Shown piece after piece: positions 7,539 through 14,735 of a stretch of DNA of 25,988 nucleotides (its first letter is position 1; each line of letters starts with the position of its first letter). The DNA is from JAUPVL01 sp964481235 (GTDB taxonomy: Bacteria; Patescibacteriota; Saccharimonadia; CAILAD01; BJGX01), in the NCBI GenBank assembly GCA_964481235.1, contig CAYZYH010000013.1:1-25988 (forward strand), in the 5' to 3' direction. The notes beneath the pieces were generated by a model that saw only the letters and a program-made list of their open reading frames with translations, was not told the DNA's origin and did not search any database. The position numbers and the translations under genes were made by a program.

Positions 7539-8368
7539 CGTTTACCTTTCTTTCTTGTTCGTACTATCATAGAATTAGAATATTTGCGGCGTCTGGTCTT
7601 TAGACCAAGAGCTGGTTTACCCCAAGGTGTTTTAGGGTGTTTCATACCAATTGGGCTACCGCCTTCCCCACCACCATGTGGGTGATCTACTGGGTTCATG
7701 GCCTTACCACGCACTTGTGGTCTACGACCCATATTACGTTTTCTACCAGCACTTCCAATTTTGATATTTTGGTGGTCTATGTTTCCAACCTGACCTAGTG
7801 TAGCATGGCAGTATCGGTGTACCAAACGAACTTCACCCGAAGGTAACTTAACCTGTACAAATTCACCTTCTTTAGCAGCTAGTTGAGCTTTAGCGCCCGC
7901 CGAACGAACCATTTGTGCACCACCGCCAAGTTTTAGCTCTATATTACATATCACCGAACCAACTGGGATGTTACGTAGTGGAAGTCTATTACCTGCTTTT
8001 ACTTCTACATCTTTACCAGAATTAATTTTCTTGCCTACTCGCATAGTTGTGGTTGCTAATACGTAAACCTTACTACCATCAGCTAGTTTAAGTAGTGCTA
8101 GGTTAGCGCTTCTGTTGGGATCGTATTCGATTGCAACTATTTCGGCACCAGTAGTGTTATCGAGTTTAAAATCAACCATGCGAATATGGCGCTTTACTCC
8201 GCCGCCTCTATGTCTAATAGTAATCTTACCTTGATTGTTTCGGCCAGATTTCTGCTTTCTCTTAACAAGTAGTGATTTTTCAGGGCGCTTTTTAGTAAGT
8301 ATTGAAAAGTCAGCAACACTCATGTTGCGTCTTGCTGAAGTATTTTGTTTTAATACTCGAGTTGCCAT
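7535..8368 (-). CDS. rplB: 50S ribosomal protein L2 (uL2)
   Basis: L2 (277 aa) is needed for subunit association and lies close to the peptidyl transferase centre. The conserved NPVDHPHGGGEGGSPIG segment near residues 225-241, with the functionally important His, is intact, as are GKITIRHRGGGVKRHIRMVD and YDPNRSANLALL. Length equals that of the family. It starts on the last base of rplW and overlaps rpsS by four bases. Confidence 0.99.
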   Translation of the reverse strand: MATRVLKQNTSARRNMSVADFSILTKKRPEKSLLVKRKQKSGRNNQGKITIRHRGGGVKRHIRMVDFKLDNTTGAEIVAIEYDPNRSANLALLKLADGSKVYVLATTTMRVGKKINSGKDVEVKAGNRLPLRNIPVGSVICNIELKLGGGAQMVRSAGAKAQLAAKEGEFVQVKLPSGEVRLVHRYCHATLGQVGNIDHQNIKIGSAGRKRNMGRRPQVRGKAMNPVDHPHGGGEGGSPIGMKHPKTPWGKPALGLKTRRRKYSNSMIVRTRKKGKR

Positions 8369-8649
8369 TATTTACTTTCCTCAAACACAGCTATTTTTTG
8401 ACCTTTTTTAATTGTTACATAGGCTCGCTTCTTATCTGCTCGCTTACCCGTAACGCCTTTAAACTTCTTGATCTTACCTTTCAATACAGAGATTCTAACT
8501 TTTTCAACCTCTACCTTGAAGTTTTTAGCAACACTATCTGCCACCATAAGCTTGTTGGCGTTTTTAGGTACTTCAAACATATAAGTTTTGCTAGATGCCT
8601 GGTGCATGCTTTTTTCTGTAATTATGGGTTTTAACACGATTTGACTCAT
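8368..8649 (-). CDS. rplW: 50S ribosomal protein L23 (uL23)
   Basis: L23 (93 aa) is the main docking site for trigger factor and SRP at the tunnel exit. It begins with the typical LKPIITEKSMHQASSKTYMF and carries VRISVLKGKIKKFKGVTGKR followed by KKAYVTIKKGQKI-like residues. Length is normal. It overlaps rplD by four bases (ATGA) and rplB by one base. Confidence 0.98.
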   Translation of the reverse strand: MSQIVLKPIITEKSMHQASSKTYMFEVPKNANKLMVADSVAKNFKVEVEKVRISVLKGKIKKFKGVTGKRADKKRAYVTIKKGQKIAVFEESK

Positions 8650-9275
8650 GATTTTTTATCCCCCAACCACTTGTCTAGCTCGTCTAAAGCAGGTTTTTCA
8701 AAAATAATACAGTCGGCTTGCAAGATGTCGTAGCTTCTTAGCTGGTTGTATCTCACTAGCAACACTCCAGGTATATTCGCAATACTTTTTATAAAATTAT
8801 CGTCTACGCCAGCGTGCACTAATAAAACATTGCCGTTTGCATCTAGCTTATCGAGTAGTTGATCGGCCAATTTAGTTTTGGGTTCTGACACCACGAATTT
8901 CTCAATTACCTTAGTAATAGAGCTCTGAGAAGACAAGGCCATTTTAATACTTGTGCGAATCATACCTTTTGGCATATCTTTTTGATAGCTTTGCAAACCA
9001 GTTGGTCCGTGCGCTACACCACCATGTCGCCAAATATTCACTCTAGTCGAGCCAAATCTTGCTCGACCAGTACCTTTTTGTCGCCATGGCTTTCTACCAC
9101 CACCACGAACCTCACCCCTGGTAAGTGTCTTGGCATTACTTTGTCGCAAGTTAGCTTGTGCTCTTACCACAGCTTGTTTTAGTAAATCCTGACTTATCTT
9201 AACCTCAAAGATAGCCTTTGATAGTGTGGTTTCGGTAGATTTGTTTCCGGTGCGTGTATAGGTGATGGCTTTCAT
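8646..9275 (-). CDS. rplD: 50S ribosomal protein L4 (uL4)
   Basis: L4 (209 aa) reaches into the exit tunnel with a long loop and in E. coli also represses the S10 operon. The loop region LTRGEVRGGGRKPWRQKGTG, then RARFGSTRVNIWRHGGVAHG, is typical except that the usual GGGVxFGP is HGGVAHGP here. The Rossmann-like C-terminal part (NVLLVHAGVDDNFIKSIANI) is present. It overlaps both neighbours by four bases. In this genome the first gene of the unit is rplC rather than rpsJ, so any L4 control would have to act on the rplC leader. Confidence 0.98.
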   Translation of the reverse strand: MKAITYTRTGNKSTETTLSKAIFEVKISQDLLKQAVVRAQANLRQSNAKTLTRGEVRGGGRKPWRQKGTGRARFGSTRVNIWRHGGVAHGPTGLQSYQKDMPKGMIRTSIKMALSSQSSITKVIEKFVVSEPKTKLADQLLDKLDANGNVLLVHAGVDDNFIKSIANIPGVLLVRYNQLRSYDILQADCIIFEKPALDELDKWLGDKKS

Positions 9276-9904
9276 TTTACTATCCCCTGCACGCGTACCA
9301 GACCCTTTTTTGGTCCAGGCACAGCGCCTTTAATACCTAGAATACTATTTTTACTATCTATAAATACTACTTTTAGATTCTTAACAGTCACAGTATCGTG
9401 TCCCATGCGTCCGGCCATCTTTTGACCTTTAAAGACGTGTTGTGGATAGCCAGCACCAATAGAACCTGGTGCTCGATAATTGTGTGATCCATGTGTTTTT
9501 GGCCCTCTAGAAAAGTTGTGACGCTTAATGGTACCGGCAAAGCCCTTACCTTTACTAATGGCCTGTACGGTTACGGAGTCACCTACTTCAAAAATATCGG
9601 TTTTTATAATGTCACCAACCGATAGAACATCTGTTGTTTCACTAGAGCCTGTAGTCTGGTTAACACGGAATTCTGACATATACTTGCTTGAGGCTTTGGC
9701 CTTTTTTAGGTGGCCAGCTTGTGGCTTGGCTATTTTTTTGGCTTCACCCAAGCCCAATTGAACAGCGTCGTATCCGTCGGTAGTGTGGTCTTTTATTTGT
9801 GTAACAACACATTTTTCGGCTTCTAGTAGCGTAACCGAACTCACCCGTCCTTTTTCGTCGAACAGTTGAGTCATTCCTAATTTAGTTGCTAGCAAAGCTT
9901 TCAT
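9272..9904 (-). CDS. rplC: 50S ribosomal protein L3 (uL3)
   Basis: L3 starts 50S assembly and contacts the peptidyl transferase centre. The frame stays open to 9985, but the ATG at 9904 gives a normal 210-aa L3 beginning MKALLATKLGMTQLFDEKGR; the 27 extra upstream residues do not resemble L3. The conserved loop GSHNYRAPGSIGAGYPQHVF with KGQKMAGRMGHDTVT is intact. There is no strong Shine-Dalgarno, only an A-rich stretch. It is the first gene of the large ribosomal unit and follows a 290-nt non-coding region with a candidate promoter. Confidence 0.97.
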   Translation of the reverse strand: MKALLATKLGMTQLFDEKGRVSSVTLLEAEKCVVTQIKDHTTDGYDAVQLGLGEAKKIAKPQAGHLKKAKASSKYMSEFRVNQTTGSSETTDVLSVGDIIKTDIFEVGDSVTVQAISKGKGFAGTIKRHNFSRGPKTHGSHNYRAPGSIGAGYPQHVFKGQKMAGRMGHDTVTVKNLKVVFIDSKNSILGIKGAVPGPKKGLVRVQGIVK

Positions 9905-10195
9905 AAAATATATCTTTTTAAAAAATAATAGCTGCGAAACAATTGGTTTCCAACATCTGTTAGACCTTAATGTTTTGCAGTTCACTCAGACCAAGAGCAT
10001 TTTTATTAGTCGCGTATAAGTGTATCAGATTACTATACCTGGTGTCAACACCTCCAAAGAGCGTTTAGAGCTTGTAATCTATTTTGAATAATAATTGCAC
10101 CAAATCTTTTTGCCAGAATAACTAAATACACCCTGTTTTTAGGGTGTATTAGATAGGTATATCATGCCGATATATAGTTGATTATCAACTAAAAG
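9905..10195 (-). promoter_or_regulatory. Non-coding leader and promoter region of the rplC-secY unit
   Basis: This gap holds no credible gene. On the minus strand a perfect -35 TTGACA (10043-10048) is followed after 18 nt by TACACT (10019-10024), which would start transcription near 10012 and give a leader of about 108 nt. In the leader, CTGCAAAACA (9971-9980) can pair with TGTTTCGCAG (9933-9942) with a single mismatch. This makes an imperfect hairpin that could serve as a protein-binding site in the manner of S10 leaders. The right part contains the hairpins described separately. The promoter call is moderate because the -10 is weak. Confidence 0.5.
10125..10150 (-). terminator. 10-bp perfect stem-loop downstream of the DUF4870 gene
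   Basis: The arms AATACACCCT (10125-10134) and AGGGTGTATT (10141-10150) pair perfectly around a six-base loop. It lies about 45 nt past the stop of the small membrane protein gene on the minus strand. The following transcript is only partly U-rich, so it would be a weak intrinsic terminator or a 3'-end stabilising hairpin. A second perfect 7-bp stem (10175-10191, loop TTA) lies even closer to the stop. Confidence 0.5.
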
Positions 10196-10579
10196 CTACT
10201 TAATTAAGTGAATACCACCAATGATAGGTAGTGGGGTTTTTTTCTTACCTACGGCGTTAACTATACCGATAATAGCAAGTACAAGTACGCCAAGGTAAAT
10301 GAGCCACATTAACATCGAGATGATACTATACAGTCCAAAACCACCGTATCCTACTGAAGCAATAAATATCATACCAAGTACAAAATTGACTACCCACAAC
10401 ACTATTTCTAATGCAAAGAGGGTAAGGCCTTGTTTTGCATGGAACTGGGCAAATTCAGAGTCTTTGGCGGCTAGTAGAGGGATAAGGCATAGAATACCTA
10501 AGTACGATAGTACGCCCATTAATACGTCGTTGTCACCACTTGATTTGGTTTTAGTTGCTGGTTGCTTTTCTTCTGGCAT
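10196..10579 (-). CDS. Small membrane protein, DUF4870/Tic20-like
   Basis: This 127-aa protein has a charged, low-complexity N-terminus (residues 1-18) and three to four hydrophobic segments (about 20-37, 52-76, 83-110). The motif FAQFHAKQGLTLF (43-55) after LSYLGILCLIPLLA is characteristic of DUF4870, which is related in fold to the chloroplast Tic20 component. The function of the bacterial family is not established. AAGGAG lies 6 nt before the ATG, and a promoter lies upstream. It stands alone between rpsJ and rplC, where most bacteria have a continuous S10 operon. It is insulated by a strong terminator on one side and hairpins on the other. Confidence 0.8.
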   Translation of the reverse strand: MPEEKQPATKTKSSGDNDVLMGVLSYLGILCLIPLLAAKDSEFAQFHAKQGLTLFALEIVLWVVNFVLGMIFIASVGYGGFGLYSIISMLMWLIYLGVLVLAIIGIVNAVGKKKTPLPIIGGIHLIK

Positions 10580-10616
10580 GATTACTCCTTATTTATTGAA
10601 TTGTTTACTTATGGCT

Positions 10617-10646
10617 ATTGTAAACCATTGGTCCCTCTAACTGCAA
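10617..10646 (-). promoter_or_regulatory. Candidate promoter for the DUF4870 gene
   Basis: On the minus strand TTGCAG (10641-10646) and TACAAT (10617-10622) are 18 nt apart. The -10 is good (five of six) and the -35 is weak. The predicted leader is about 31 nt and contains the AAGGAG site. A separate promoter is expected because a strong terminator ends the upstream rpsJ transcript. Confidence 0.55.
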
Positions 10647-10673
10647 GTACTTATGTTTATTTTTATTGTTTGC

Positions 10674-10707
10674 ACTAAAAAAGCTCTGTCTCCAGAGCTT
10701 TTTTAGT
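10674..10707. terminator. Strong bidirectional intrinsic terminator after rpsJ
   Basis: The arms ACTAAAAAAGCTCTG (10674-10688) and CAGAGCTTTTTTAGT (10693-10707) pair perfectly over 15 bp around the tetraloop TCTC. A-tract and T-tract flank the GC core on both sides, so it works in either direction. It begins 9 nt after the rpsJ stop. It separates the tuf-rpsJ unit from the DUF4870 gene and the rplC cluster. Confidence 0.93.
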
Positions 10708-10715
10708 TTTAAATT

Positions 10716-11054
10716 CTACATCTTTATTTCTATATCTACACCAGCCGGCAAACTAAGGTTCATTAGATTGTCTATCGTCTTAGGAGTAGGCTCGGTGATA
10801 TCAATAAGACGCTTGTGGGTACGCATCTCAAATTGCTCACGAGAGGTTTTATAGATGTGGGGGCTCTTTACTACGGTGTACTTGCGCTTGTTGGTCGGAA
10901 GTGGAATAGGGCCAGCGACATTTGCGTTGGTGCGTACAGCAACGTCTATAATTTGTTTGGTTGATTGGTCTATTACTTTGTTGTCGTAAGCTTTTAGCTT
11001 AATGCGAATGCGTTGCTTAGTAGATACTTCTGCTTCTGGTGTTGTAGGTGCCAT
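10716..11054 (-). CDS. rpsJ: 30S ribosomal protein S10 (uS10)
   Basis: S10 lies in the 30S head and also acts with NusB in antitermination. The body RIRIKLKAYDNKVIDQSTKQ, the segment PLPTNKRKYTVVKSPHIYKT and the motif REQFEMRTHKRLIDITEPT are diagnostic. At 112 aa it has about ten extra N-terminal residues (MAPTTPEAEV) compared with E. coli. The only ATG is at 11054, with no clear Shine-Dalgarno. It follows tuf by 20 nt and is the last gene of that unit, cut off from rplC. Confidence 0.98.
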   Translation of the reverse strand: MAPTTPEAEVSTKQRIRIKLKAYDNKVIDQSTKQIIDVAVRTNANVAGPIPLPTNKRKYTVVKSPHIYKTSREQFEMRTHKRLIDITEPTPKTIDNLMNLSLPAGVDIEIKM

Positions 11055-11074
11055 AGTTTATTTATTACTTTGAA

Positions 11075-12259
11075 TTATTTGGTAATTTTAGTTACTACTC
11101 CAGCACCGACAGTCTTGCCACCTTCACGGATTGCAAATCTAAGACCTTCGTCCATTGCGATTGGGGCAAGAAGTTTTACTTTAATACTAATGTTGTCTCC
11201 TGGCATAACCATTTCGGTTCCTTCGGGTAGTTCTACTTCGCCAGTAACATCGGTTGTACGGAAGTAGAACTGTGGTTTGTAGCCCTTAAAGAATGGTGTG
11301 TGACGACCACCTTCGTCTTTTTTAAGTACATAAATTTCAGCATCAAATTCGGTGTGTGGCTTTACACTACCTGGTTTTGCAAGAACTTGGCCACGTTCAA
11401 TGTCATCGCGCTCTATACCGCGAAGCAATACACCTACGTTATCGCCTGCTTGACCTTCGTCTAGCATCTTTTTAAACATCTCTACGCCAGTTACGACTGT
11501 TTTTGTAGTATCTTTAATACCAACGATTTCAACTTCTTCGTTAACATTTACTTTACCTTGTTCAATACGACCGGTTGCAACTGTACCACGACCTTTAATA
11601 GAGAAAACGTCTTCTATTGGCATCAAGAATGGTTTGTCGAGCTCGCGCTTTGGTTCTGGAATATAGTCGTCCATAGCTTTTACAAGCTCCATAATGGCAT
11701 CTTCGTTGGGTCCATCACCTTCGAGAGCCTTCAGAGCAGAACCTTTTACAATAGGGGCGTCTTTGTCGTATTCGTATTTTTCTAGAAGTTCGCGAATTTC
11801 AACCTCTACAAGCTCAGCCAGCTCTGGGTCAGCTTGATCCATTTTGTTCATAAATACAATTATTTTTGGTACACCTACTTGTTTGGCCAAGAGTACGTGC
11901 TCGCGAGTTTGGGGCATTGGGCCGTCAGCAGCACTTACCACCAATATTGCGCCGTCAATCTGAGCTGCACCAGTAATCATGTTCTTTACGTAATCAGCGT
12001 GACCAGGCATATCTACATGAGCGTAGTGACGTTTTTCACTTTCGTATTCTTCGTGAGAAGTAGCAATAGTGATTCCGCGCTCTCGTTCTTCTGGAGCGTT
12101 GTCAATAGTAGCGTAGTCAACTGGTTTGTTAATATCGCTAGGAAGTTTTTTTGATAATACCGTTGTAATTGCAGCAGTTAGAGTAGTTTTACCATGGTCT
12201 ACATGACCCATGGTTCCTACATTTACGTGTGGTTTATCGCGCTTATATGATTCGGCCAT
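11075..12259 (-). CDS. tuf: Elongation factor Tu
   Basis: EF-Tu (394 aa) delivers aminoacyl-tRNA to the ribosome as a ternary complex with GTP. The G motifs are GHVDHGKT (18-25), RGITI (61-65), DMPGH (83-87, with catalytic His87), NKMD (138-141) and SAL (174-176). Domains 2 and 3 follow, with the C-terminal GGKTVGAGVVTKI. Met replaces Cys in the usual DCPGH and NKCD motifs, and the whole protein has no cysteine. AAGGAG lies 5 nt before the ATG. A consensus-like promoter precedes the gene, and rpsJ follows after 20 nt. Confidence 0.99.
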   Translation of the reverse strand: MAESYKRDKPHVNVGTMGHVDHGKTTLTAAITTVLSKKLPSDINKPVDYATIDNAPEERERGITIATSHEEYESEKRHYAHVDMPGHADYVKNMITGAAQIDGAILVVSAADGPMPQTREHVLLAKQVGVPKIIVFMNKMDQADPELAELVEVEIRELLEKYEYDKDAPIVKGSALKALEGDGPNEDAIMELVKAMDDYIPEPKRELDKPFLMPIEDVFSIKGRGTVATGRIEQGKVNVNEEVEIVGIKDTTKTVVTGVEMFKKMLDEGQAGDNVGVLLRGIERDDIERGQVLAKPGSVKPHTEFDAEIYVLKKDEGGRHTPFFKGYKPQFYFRTTDVTGEVELPEGTEMVMPGDNISIKVKLLAPIAMDEGLRFAIREGGKTVGAGVVTKITK

Positions 12260-12347
12260 TGTTTCTCCTTATAGAAAATGATTATTTTTTAAACTTAGAT
12301 TATTTTTTTAGACAATCAAAAAATCGCCTCAAAAATAGCTTGCTTAT

Positions 12348-12376
12348 AGTATAGTCAATATCGTCTGTTTTGTAAA
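12348..12376 (-). promoter_or_regulatory. Promoter for tuf-rpsJ
   Basis: On the minus strand TTTACA (12371-12376) and TATACT (12348-12353) are separated by exactly 17 nt. The predicted start near 12341 leaves an A/T-rich leader of about 82 nt with AAGGAG just before tuf. The site lies in the 139-nt fusA-tuf gap, so tuf has its own transcription in addition to any readthrough from fusA. No terminator is visible after fusA. Confidence 0.8.
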
Positions 12377-12398
12377 GAGGAAATTATATTAAGTTTTT

Positions 12399-14519
12399 CT
12401 ACCTGGTACTTGCTTCGCCAGCTTCACGAGCGGCACTATACTTAGTACTAAGTTCCTCGGCGACATTGTGCGGTACTTCGGCATAGTGATCAAACTCCAT
12501 AGCATAACTAGCTCGTCCTTGGGTCATAGATCGCAAACTGGTGGCATAACCAAACATCTCGGCAAGTGGCACAAATGAGTGAATAATTTTTACACCAGAA
12601 CGATCTTCCATATTATCTACACGACCACGTTTGGCGTTGATATCGCCTATTACATCGCCCATAAAATCTTCTGGGGTGGTAATTTCTACCTTCATGAGAG
12701 GCTCAAGAATAACTGGTTGAGCTTTTTTTACCCCGTCTTGCAAGGCCATTGAGCCAGCAATTTTAAAGGCTAACTCAGATGAGTCTACATCGTGATAACT
12801 ACCGTCATAAAGTTTGGCGTGAATATCTACTACTGGATAACCAGCAAGTACACCGTTTTGCATAGCCTCAATGATTCCGGCTTCAACTGGTTTAATGAAT
12901 TCTTTGGGTATGGCGCCACCAACAATAGCGTTCTCAAATTCAAATATCTTGGTCTTATCATCTTCTTCTGTCTTAACCAGTGGACTAAGCTCTAGATAAA
13001 CGTGGCCATACTGACCACGACCACCAGATTGACGCACAAACTTACTTTCAACTTGAGCGGTACCTTTAATTGTTTCACGGTATGCAACCTGAGGACGACC
13101 AACATTTGCTTCTACCTTAAACTCGCGCTTCATTCTATCAACAATAACCTCGAGATGCAGCTCGCCCATACCGTCAATAATAGTCTGACCAGAGTCTTCG
13201 TCGGTGTGAACACGAAAAGTTGGGTCTTCTTCAGCCAAGCGGCTAAGAGCAATGCTCATTTTTTCTTGGTCGGCTTTGGTTTTGGGCTCAATAGCAATAC
13301 TTATTACTGGCTCTGGGAAGGTAATGCTTTCTAATACTACCGGCTTGGCTACATCGCTTAATGTGTGTCCGGTAATAGTAGCTTTTAGACCCACGGCGGC
13401 GGCAATTTCACCAGCATATACTTCATTTACTTCTTCGCGGTTATTGGCGTGCATACGAACTATACGGCCAATTCGCTCTTTTTCACCAGTGCTAGCATTT
13501 AAAACATAACTACCAGACTTAATTGTACCCGAATACACTCTAAAGAAAGCTAGCTTACCCACAAATGGGTCGGTAGCAATCTTAAAAGCTAAAGCGGCAA
13601 ATGGTGCTTCGTCACTTACCTCTAATACTTTTTCTTCGCCTGTTTTACTATCAATTGCAAGGGGTGGTGTAACGTCTAGGGGGCTAGGTAGGTACTCAGT
13701 AACGATATCGAGTAGTTTTTCAACTATTACCCCTCGCCCATCACCGCCAGATACAATAAAAAAATCACCTTTTAAAACACTTTTGCGTATACAAGTTTTT
13801 ATCTCATCTTCACTCAACTCTGTACCCTCTAGATACTTCTCCATAATGGTGTCATCGGCCTCAACAGCAGCTTCTATAAGGTGTTGTCGGTAGTTTGTGG
13901 CTTTTTCTTTTAGATCTTCTGGTATTTCACCTTCTATTAGTTCTTTGTCGGTATAGTCTTTGTAGGTATAAGACTTCATAGCAATAAGATCTATGACACC
14001 GTTTATGGCTTGCTCAAAACCAATTGGCAAATGAATAGGGTAGGCTCGCTTTGTAAGACGATCATGAATACTCTCAAGACTTTTGTAAAAATCACCGCCA
14101 GTTTGGTTGATCTTATTGATAAAACAAATACGCGGTACACCATATTTGTCTGCTTGGCGCCAAACCGTTTCGGATTGTGGTTCTACGCCCATTTTTCCGT
14201 CAAAAACCGTTACGGCACCGTCGAGTACGCGAAGTGATCTCTCTACTTCTACGGTAAAGTCTATGTGACCGGGGGTATCAATAATATTAATGCGTTTTTT
14301 ATTCCAGAAACAAGTGGTAGCTGCGCTAGTAATGGTAATACCACGTTCTTGCTCTTGCTCCATCCAGTCCATAGTGGCTTCGCCTTGGTGTACTTCACCT
14401 ATCTTGTGCACCTTACCTGTACGATAAAGTACGCCTTCTGTTACAGTGGTTTTACCGGCGTCTATATGGGCAATAATACCAATATTACGGGTATCTTCTA
14501 AACTATAGTCTCGTGCCAT
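12399..14519 (-). CDS. fusA: Elongation factor G
   Basis: EF-G (706 aa) catalyses tRNA-mRNA translocation and, with RRF, ribosome recycling. P-loop AHIDAGKT (17-24), switch I RGITIT (59-64) and DTPGH (81-85, His85) are normal. Domains II to V follow, with GRGQYGHVYLEL in domain IV and the C-terminal NMEDRSGVKIIHSFVPLAEM. The guanine-specificity motifs are unusual. The G4 NKxD is NKIN (135-138, AAC codon at 14106-14108). The G5 Ser-Ala pair aligns with Gly259-Asp260 in SGGDGRG (257-263). An AAAGGAG site lies unusually far (about 15 nt from GGAG) before the ATG. It is separated from rpsG by a 3.1-kb insertion. Confidence 0.98.
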   Translation of the reverse strand: MARDYSLEDTRNIGIIAHIDAGKTTVTEGVLYRTGKVHKIGEVHQGEATMDWMEQEQERGITITSAATTCFWNKKRINIIDTPGHIDFTVEVERSLRVLDGAVTVFDGKMGVEPQSETVWRQADKYGVPRICFINKINQTGGDFYKSLESIHDRLTKRAYPIHLPIGFEQAINGVIDLIAMKSYTYKDYTDKELIEGEIPEDLKEKATNYRQHLIEAAVEADDTIMEKYLEGTELSEDEIKTCIRKSVLKGDFFIVSGGDGRGVIVEKLLDIVTEYLPSPLDVTPPLAIDSKTGEEKVLEVSDEAPFAALAFKIATDPFVGKLAFFRVYSGTIKSGSYVLNASTGEKERIGRIVRMHANNREEVNEVYAGEIAAAVGLKATITGHTLSDVAKPVVLESITFPEPVISIAIEPKTKADQEKMSIALSRLAEEDPTFRVHTDEDSGQTIIDGMGELHLEVIVDRMKREFKVEANVGRPQVAYRETIKGTAQVESKFVRQSGGRGQYGHVYLELSPLVKTEEDDKTKIFEFENAIVGGAIPKEFIKPVEAGIIEAMQNGVLAGYPVVDIHAKLYDGSYHDVDSSELAFKIAGSMALQDGVKKAQPVILEPLMKVEITTPEDFMGDVIGDINAKRGRVDNMEDRSGVKIIHSFVPLAEMFGYATSLRSMTQGRASYAMEFDHYAEVPHNVAEELSTKYSAAREAGEASTR

Positions 14520-14597
14520 GGGATTTTAAATTGTCTCCTTTAAATGTTTACTAGAATAATTATTCCAAAATGAAAAAAGCGCCAATTTTGGCTATTT
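14520..14597 (-). promoter_or_regulatory. fusA leader with alternative hairpins
   Basis: The predicted fusA leader contains GCCAA-AA-TTGGC followed by GCTTTTTT (about 14573-14593), which resembles a short intrinsic terminator. The same bases can instead pair as CCAAAAT with ATTTTGG. The palindrome GAATAATTATTC (14554-14565) lies further on. The two stems cannot form together, so attenuation is possible. The stems are short and AT-rich, so this is only a suggestion. Confidence 0.3.
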
Positions 14598-14604
14598 CTG
14601 ATTT

Positions 14605-14633
14605 ATTGTAACAATTTGTCGATGTTTTTACAA
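14605..14633 (-). promoter_or_regulatory. Promoter for fusA
   Basis: On the minus strand TTGTAA (14628-14633) and TACAAT (14605-14610) are 17 nt apart. The -10 matches five of six consensus bases and the -35 four of six. Transcription would begin near 14598 and give a leader of about 79 nt. It is expected because the genes upstream of fusA are on the other strand and the rpsL-rpsG unit is terminated 3 kb away. Confidence 0.65.
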
Positions 14634-14645
14634 GTTGAATATAAT
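14616..14645 (+). promoter_or_regulatory. Possible plus-strand promoter divergent to fusA
   Basis: On the plus strand TTGTCG (14616-14621) is followed after 18 nt by a perfect TATAAT (14640-14645). The start would be near 14652. It overlaps the fusA promoter in back-to-back orientation and could read into the structured RNA region. The AT-rich context makes a chance match possible. Confidence 0.45.
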
Positions 14646-14700
14646 AGTACAAATTTTGTAATCAAAGATATTTATTTAGAAAAACAAGCCGTCATGGCTA

Positions 14701-14729
14701 TTGACAGGTTAAAATGCTTATGCTATTGT
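14701..14729 (+). promoter_or_regulatory. Plus-strand promoter of the structured RNA region
   Basis: A perfect -35 TTGACA (14701-14706) and the -10 TATTGT (14724-14729) are 17 nt apart, and a TGC extended -10 element stands directly before the -10. Transcription would begin close to G14736. No coding gene follows for over 400 nt, but strongly paired sequences and two intrinsic terminators do. Confidence 0.65.
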
Positions 14730-14735
14730 TAAATT

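Noticed and set aside
9905..9985. In-frame N-terminal extension of L3 by 27 residues
   Set aside because: The extension does not resemble L3, and the ATG at 9904 gives the standard N-terminus.
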